NCBI RefSeq assembly: GCF_021390515.1
Contig: NZ_JAJUXI010000009.1
Span: 272,706-336,705 of the forward strand
Reading direction: 5' to 3'
Length of the DNA stretch: 64,000 nt
Origin: Dyadobacter sp. CY326
GTDB taxonomy: Bacteria; Bacteroidota; Bacteroidia; Cytophagales; Spirosomataceae
The position numbers were made by a program, and so were the translations under genes. This document shows, piece by piece, positions 62,231-64,000 of this stretch. Under the pieces are notes generated by a model. That model saw only the letters and a list, made by a program, of their open reading frames with translations. It did no database searches and had not been told where the DNA came from. How positions within the stretch are numbered: position 1 is the first letter of the stretch; the number at the start of each line of letters is the position of its first letter.

Positions 62231-62608
62231 CAGTTTATCGATCAGCTTCAAAATCCCTTCCCGGTTCTTGGCAGCTTTGATGAATTGCGGCAGTTTTTCG
62301 ACCATTGTCGTATGTGTCAAAGTCTGCCTTTCCCTCAATTTCGAAGCAACATAATTCCGTATTTCCCCAAGATGCTCCCGATTACAAGCCCAAAGCACAT
62401 CGCCCTTAAACTCACCTTGAAGCCATAAGGGAAGATTGAAAATAGGATCGCCAATTGAGGATTTCGGAAAGGTTTTTCCCTCAACCTCCTGCTCAATGTG
62501 GCTGCAATTGCTGCAAACGAATTTTCTGATAGTTCCGGCTTCGTTCTTTTGATTAATTACCAGCGCTTCTTTACTGCATTTCGGACATTCCACTGAAAAG
62601 TGGGTCAT
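62219..62608 (-). CDS. Zinc-ribbon protein
   Basis: 129 residues from ATG 62608, directly before VECPKCSKEAL; an upstream in-frame ATG (62662) adds 18 unconserved residues. Two CxxC knuckles, CPKC (residues 9-12) and CSNC (~32-35), form a zinc ribbon, then an acidic helix and a basic C-terminal helical region (KAAKNREGILKLIDKLLRK). A family of short zinc-ribbon proteins in Bacteroidota, function unknown. Stop lies inside the M61 3' end. Confidence 0.75.
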   Translation of the reverse strand: MTHFSVECPKCSKEALVINQKNEAGTIRKFVCSNCSHIEQEVEGKTFPKSSIGDPIFNLPLWLQGEFKGDVLWACNREHLGEIRNYVASKLRERQTLTHTTMVEKLPQFIKAAKNREGILKLIDKLLRK

Positions 62609-62695
62609 GTAGGAGTAGAGGCGAGTAGGCGGGCCGGAGTAGCGGTGGGTCTGAGTGGGCATGTTGTTTCATTCAACTTGACGTGTTAAATGATT

Positions 62696-62845
62696 TCAAT
62701 TGTCGATTTTTGGCAATCCAGACTTTCTCAAAAGCTCGTTCGCCTTTTTTAGTCTTTCAGGGAAAAAATTGATTCCGCTAAACTTATTCAAACTTTTGTT
62801 GACAACAATATTTGGTGTTTTTAACTTTTCTTCTTTCGTTTTCAT
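62696..62845 (-). CDS. Small protein coupled to the DUF6934-like gene
   Basis: 49 residues, basic and helical: MKTKEEKLKTPNIVVNKSL followed by FPERLKKANELLRKSGLP. Its ATG (62843-62845) overlaps the TGA (62842-62844) of the DUF6934-like gene by 4 bp, so it is translated right after it. Too short for a usual ORF list but with a perfect frame and clear coupling. Role unknown. Confidence 0.7.
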   Translation of the reverse strand: MKTKEEKLKTPNIVVNKSLNKFSGINFFPERLKKANELLRKSGLPKIDN

Positions 62846-63303
62846 AATGAGCGCTCGTTACCTTTTTTTGTTATTAAAAATGCCTCATATGCTTTGCCGA
62901 CCACAAACGGTCTCCAATTTCCGTCGCAGTCACTTCCAAATATAACGAAACCATCAGAAATTTCTGACAAATTGTTGGTAATGCCCATCCTGTACAACCG
63001 GGTTCGGGCCGGCGTGCTTCCAACAACCAAGATCCAGGCTCTGGGATAATGCTTCGTAAAAGTGATCACCGTTGTGGCAACTGTCGCGAGGACTTTAACC
63101 CTATCACCGTTATTCGTTACAGAAAAGTCATCAATCGTTTCGGAGAGGGGATCGTAATCACCGAAAGCAAGGTTGTAAACATTCTTAACCTCAGTGACGG
63201 AATAAATAACAGCTTTGGGTACTAAGCCTTTCGGCCCTTCACTAGTATATTGGTAAAACAGGAACAATTCATCAGCTTCACTGAGGTATTTTGTATGATT
63301 CAT
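62842..63303 (-). CDS. DUF6934-like hypothetical protein
   Basis: 153 residues. Contains the strings YNLAFGDYDP, LATVATTVITF and VVGSTPARTRLYRMGI, which I associate with DUF6934 proteins common in Dyadobacter and Spirosoma. No transmembrane segment or signal peptide. It forms a two-gene unit with the 49-residue protein (4-bp overlap). Such coupled small pairs in variable regions are sometimes toxin-antitoxin-like, but nothing in the sequence proves that. Domain label moderate, function unknown. Confidence 0.7.
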   Translation of the reverse strand: MNHTKYLSEADELFLFYQYTSEGPKGLVPKAVIYSVTEVKNVYNLAFGDYDPLSETIDDFSVTNNGDRVKVLATVATTVITFTKHYPRAWILVVGSTPARTRLYRMGITNNLSEISDGFVIFGSDCDGNWRPFVVGKAYEAFLITKKGNERSL

Positions 63304-63601
63304 TTATAGTGTGTTCTTGAATTTTTGCAAAGCTAGGAATTACGATGAATATTCCTTGAAGTTGTATGCATTTTTGCTTTTTCCATCAAACCCAGTAAGT
63401 TTACAGCGTCCAATTTCCCGAGTAAGCTGTAATATGCGTCGTCAACATTCGTCGGCACTTATATTGCTATATAATGCTGCGTACACCAATGAACGGTGTC
63501 GTAACTACCGTAATGGTTTGAACACCATTGCCTTACTCGGGTTGGACAACGGCAAGTGCGGCACCGTTTTTTGCTACACAAAACGTCCAATAACGAGTAA
63601 G
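63304..63601. other. Non-coding leader region of the 82-residue gene
   Basis: 298 bp between divergent genes. An open frame extends upstream to 63311 but its codons look unlike a gene and precede the more likely start at 63602. No exact TAnnTTTG was found on the plus strand. I see nothing more. Confidence 0.35.
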
Positions 63602-63850
63602 ATGCACACAGCAAAAAATCAAGAATCCCGCCAAAGCGCAGCCGAGGAGCTGCTAAGCAACTATCTGAATCAGGATGTTGACCTGATCGAAATCGAACGG
63701 ATGCACAACGAAATGCTCCGACATTATCTTCGCCCGACGGATGAATGGAATCTTAGTCGTAAGTACGCGTTGCTTGCGCTGGATACGAGTGAGGTTATTA
63801 ACCGATTGTTGAAGGAGATTGAGGATTACGGGAAAGGTTGTAGGAATTGA
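63602..63850 (+). CDS. Small hypothetical helical protein
   Basis: 82 residues from ATG 63602. Mostly helical, with charged N-terminus (QESRQSAAEELLSNYL) and EWNLSRKYALLALDTSEVINRLL; resembles small conserved proteins of unknown function. Terminator follows at 63863-63897. The upstream part of the longer frame is rejected. Confidence 0.65.
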   Translation: MHTAKNQESRQSAAEELLSNYLNQDVDLIEIERMHNEMLRHYLRPTDEWNLSRKYALLALDTSEVINRLLKEIEDYGKGCRN

Positions 63851-63862
63851 GAATAGAAGTCA

Positions 63863-63897
63863 AAAGAGAGGCGCACCAATATGATGCGCCTCTCTTT
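63863..63897. terminator. Bidirectional intrinsic terminator
   Basis: Perfect 13-base arms AAAGAGAGGCGCA (63863-63875) and TGCGCCTCTCTTT (63885-63897), A-rich before and T-rich after. Confidence 0.88.
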
Positions 63898-63908
63898 GTC
63901 TTTAATTT

Positions 63909-64000
63909 TGTCCCGTCCTGAAATAGCGATACACAAACTGTATAGCTATGCGAGAGAATCTAGAAACTAAGTATGTTAAGCGGACACAAAAAGACTACTC
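63909..64000 (+). mobile_element. Left end of a probable IS3-type insertion sequence, cut by window edge
   Basis: TGTCCCGTCCTGAAATAG (63909-63926) resembles an IS terminal repeat. It is followed by ATG 63948 opening a frame that runs off the window and reads NLETKYVKRTQKDYS, similar to the N-terminus of IS3-family OrfA (HTH_Tnp_1) transposases in this phylum. Only ~17 codons are visible, so this is a lead, not proof. The right end and target duplication lie outside. Confidence 0.45.

Noticed and set aside
1..64000. rRNA, tRNA and common riboswitches
   Set aside because: None recognised by reading; a covariance search would be needed to exclude short ones.

Overview
The window is a 64 kb chromosomal segment of a Bacteroidota bacterium, most likely order Cytophagales and close to Dyadobacter or Spirosoma. 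Evidence: SusC/SusD pair, type IX secretion genes (porU, porV) and sorting domains, TonB receptors with carboxypeptidase-like N-terminal domains, DUF4290, DUF6934, GGGP synthase, an Asp-type MurA, and promoters of the Bacteroidota form TTG-N17-23-TAnnTTTG. I saw no rRNA, tRNA, prophage or cas gene. The genus is inference; the phylum is well supported.

Layout. 1-6 kb: LytS-type sensor kinase (cut by the window edge) divergent from a receiver-less LytTR protein, a lysine-rich small protein, a D-2-hydroxyacid dehydrogenase, and HupE/UreJ plus M1 peptidase. 6-12 kb: TonB receptor and beta-helix lipoprotein pair with three 11-bp direct repeats resembling a Pho box at its promoter, and an M14 carboxypeptidase. 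12-15 kb: hisH-hisA-hisF-hisIE, preceded by a His-rich leader peptide and a strong intrinsic terminator (attenuator). 15-17 kb: small membrane proteins and GGGP synthase. 17-23 kb: SprT-like protein, porU, porV. 23-31 kb: catalytically degenerate M16 protein, photolyase, DUF1080, murA, DUF4290, a second C25 peptidase with a T9SS-type tail, dihydrofolate reductase. 31-36 kb: PadR, PspC/GIN and GIN operon. 36-41 kb: beta-barrel protein, thioesterase, RidA, gltX, AIM24-like protein. 40-49 kb: propeller lipoprotein, sialate-O-acetylesterase-like secreted protein, SusCD with LacI-type operator palindromes.

49-62 kb is the most coherent accessory region. It holds a complete predicted trans-4-hydroxy-L-proline route: epimerase, D-hydroxyproline oxidase/dehydrogenase, DapA-like pyrroline-hydroxy-carboxylate deaminase and alpha-ketoglutarate-semialdehyde dehydrogenase. 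An amino acid permease and three peptidases (DUF885, M28, M61) lie directly downstream, so the region looks like a collagen-type peptide or hydroxyproline utilisation locus ending in alpha-ketoglutarate. A 367-bp gap inside it carries four copies of a GC-rich palindrome in about 88-bp tandem units.

62-64 kb is a variable edge: a zinc-ribbon protein, a DUF6934-like gene translationally coupled to a 49-residue protein (both absent from easy functional assignment), a small hypothetical gene, and what appears to be the left end of an IS3-type insertion sequence cut by the window end.
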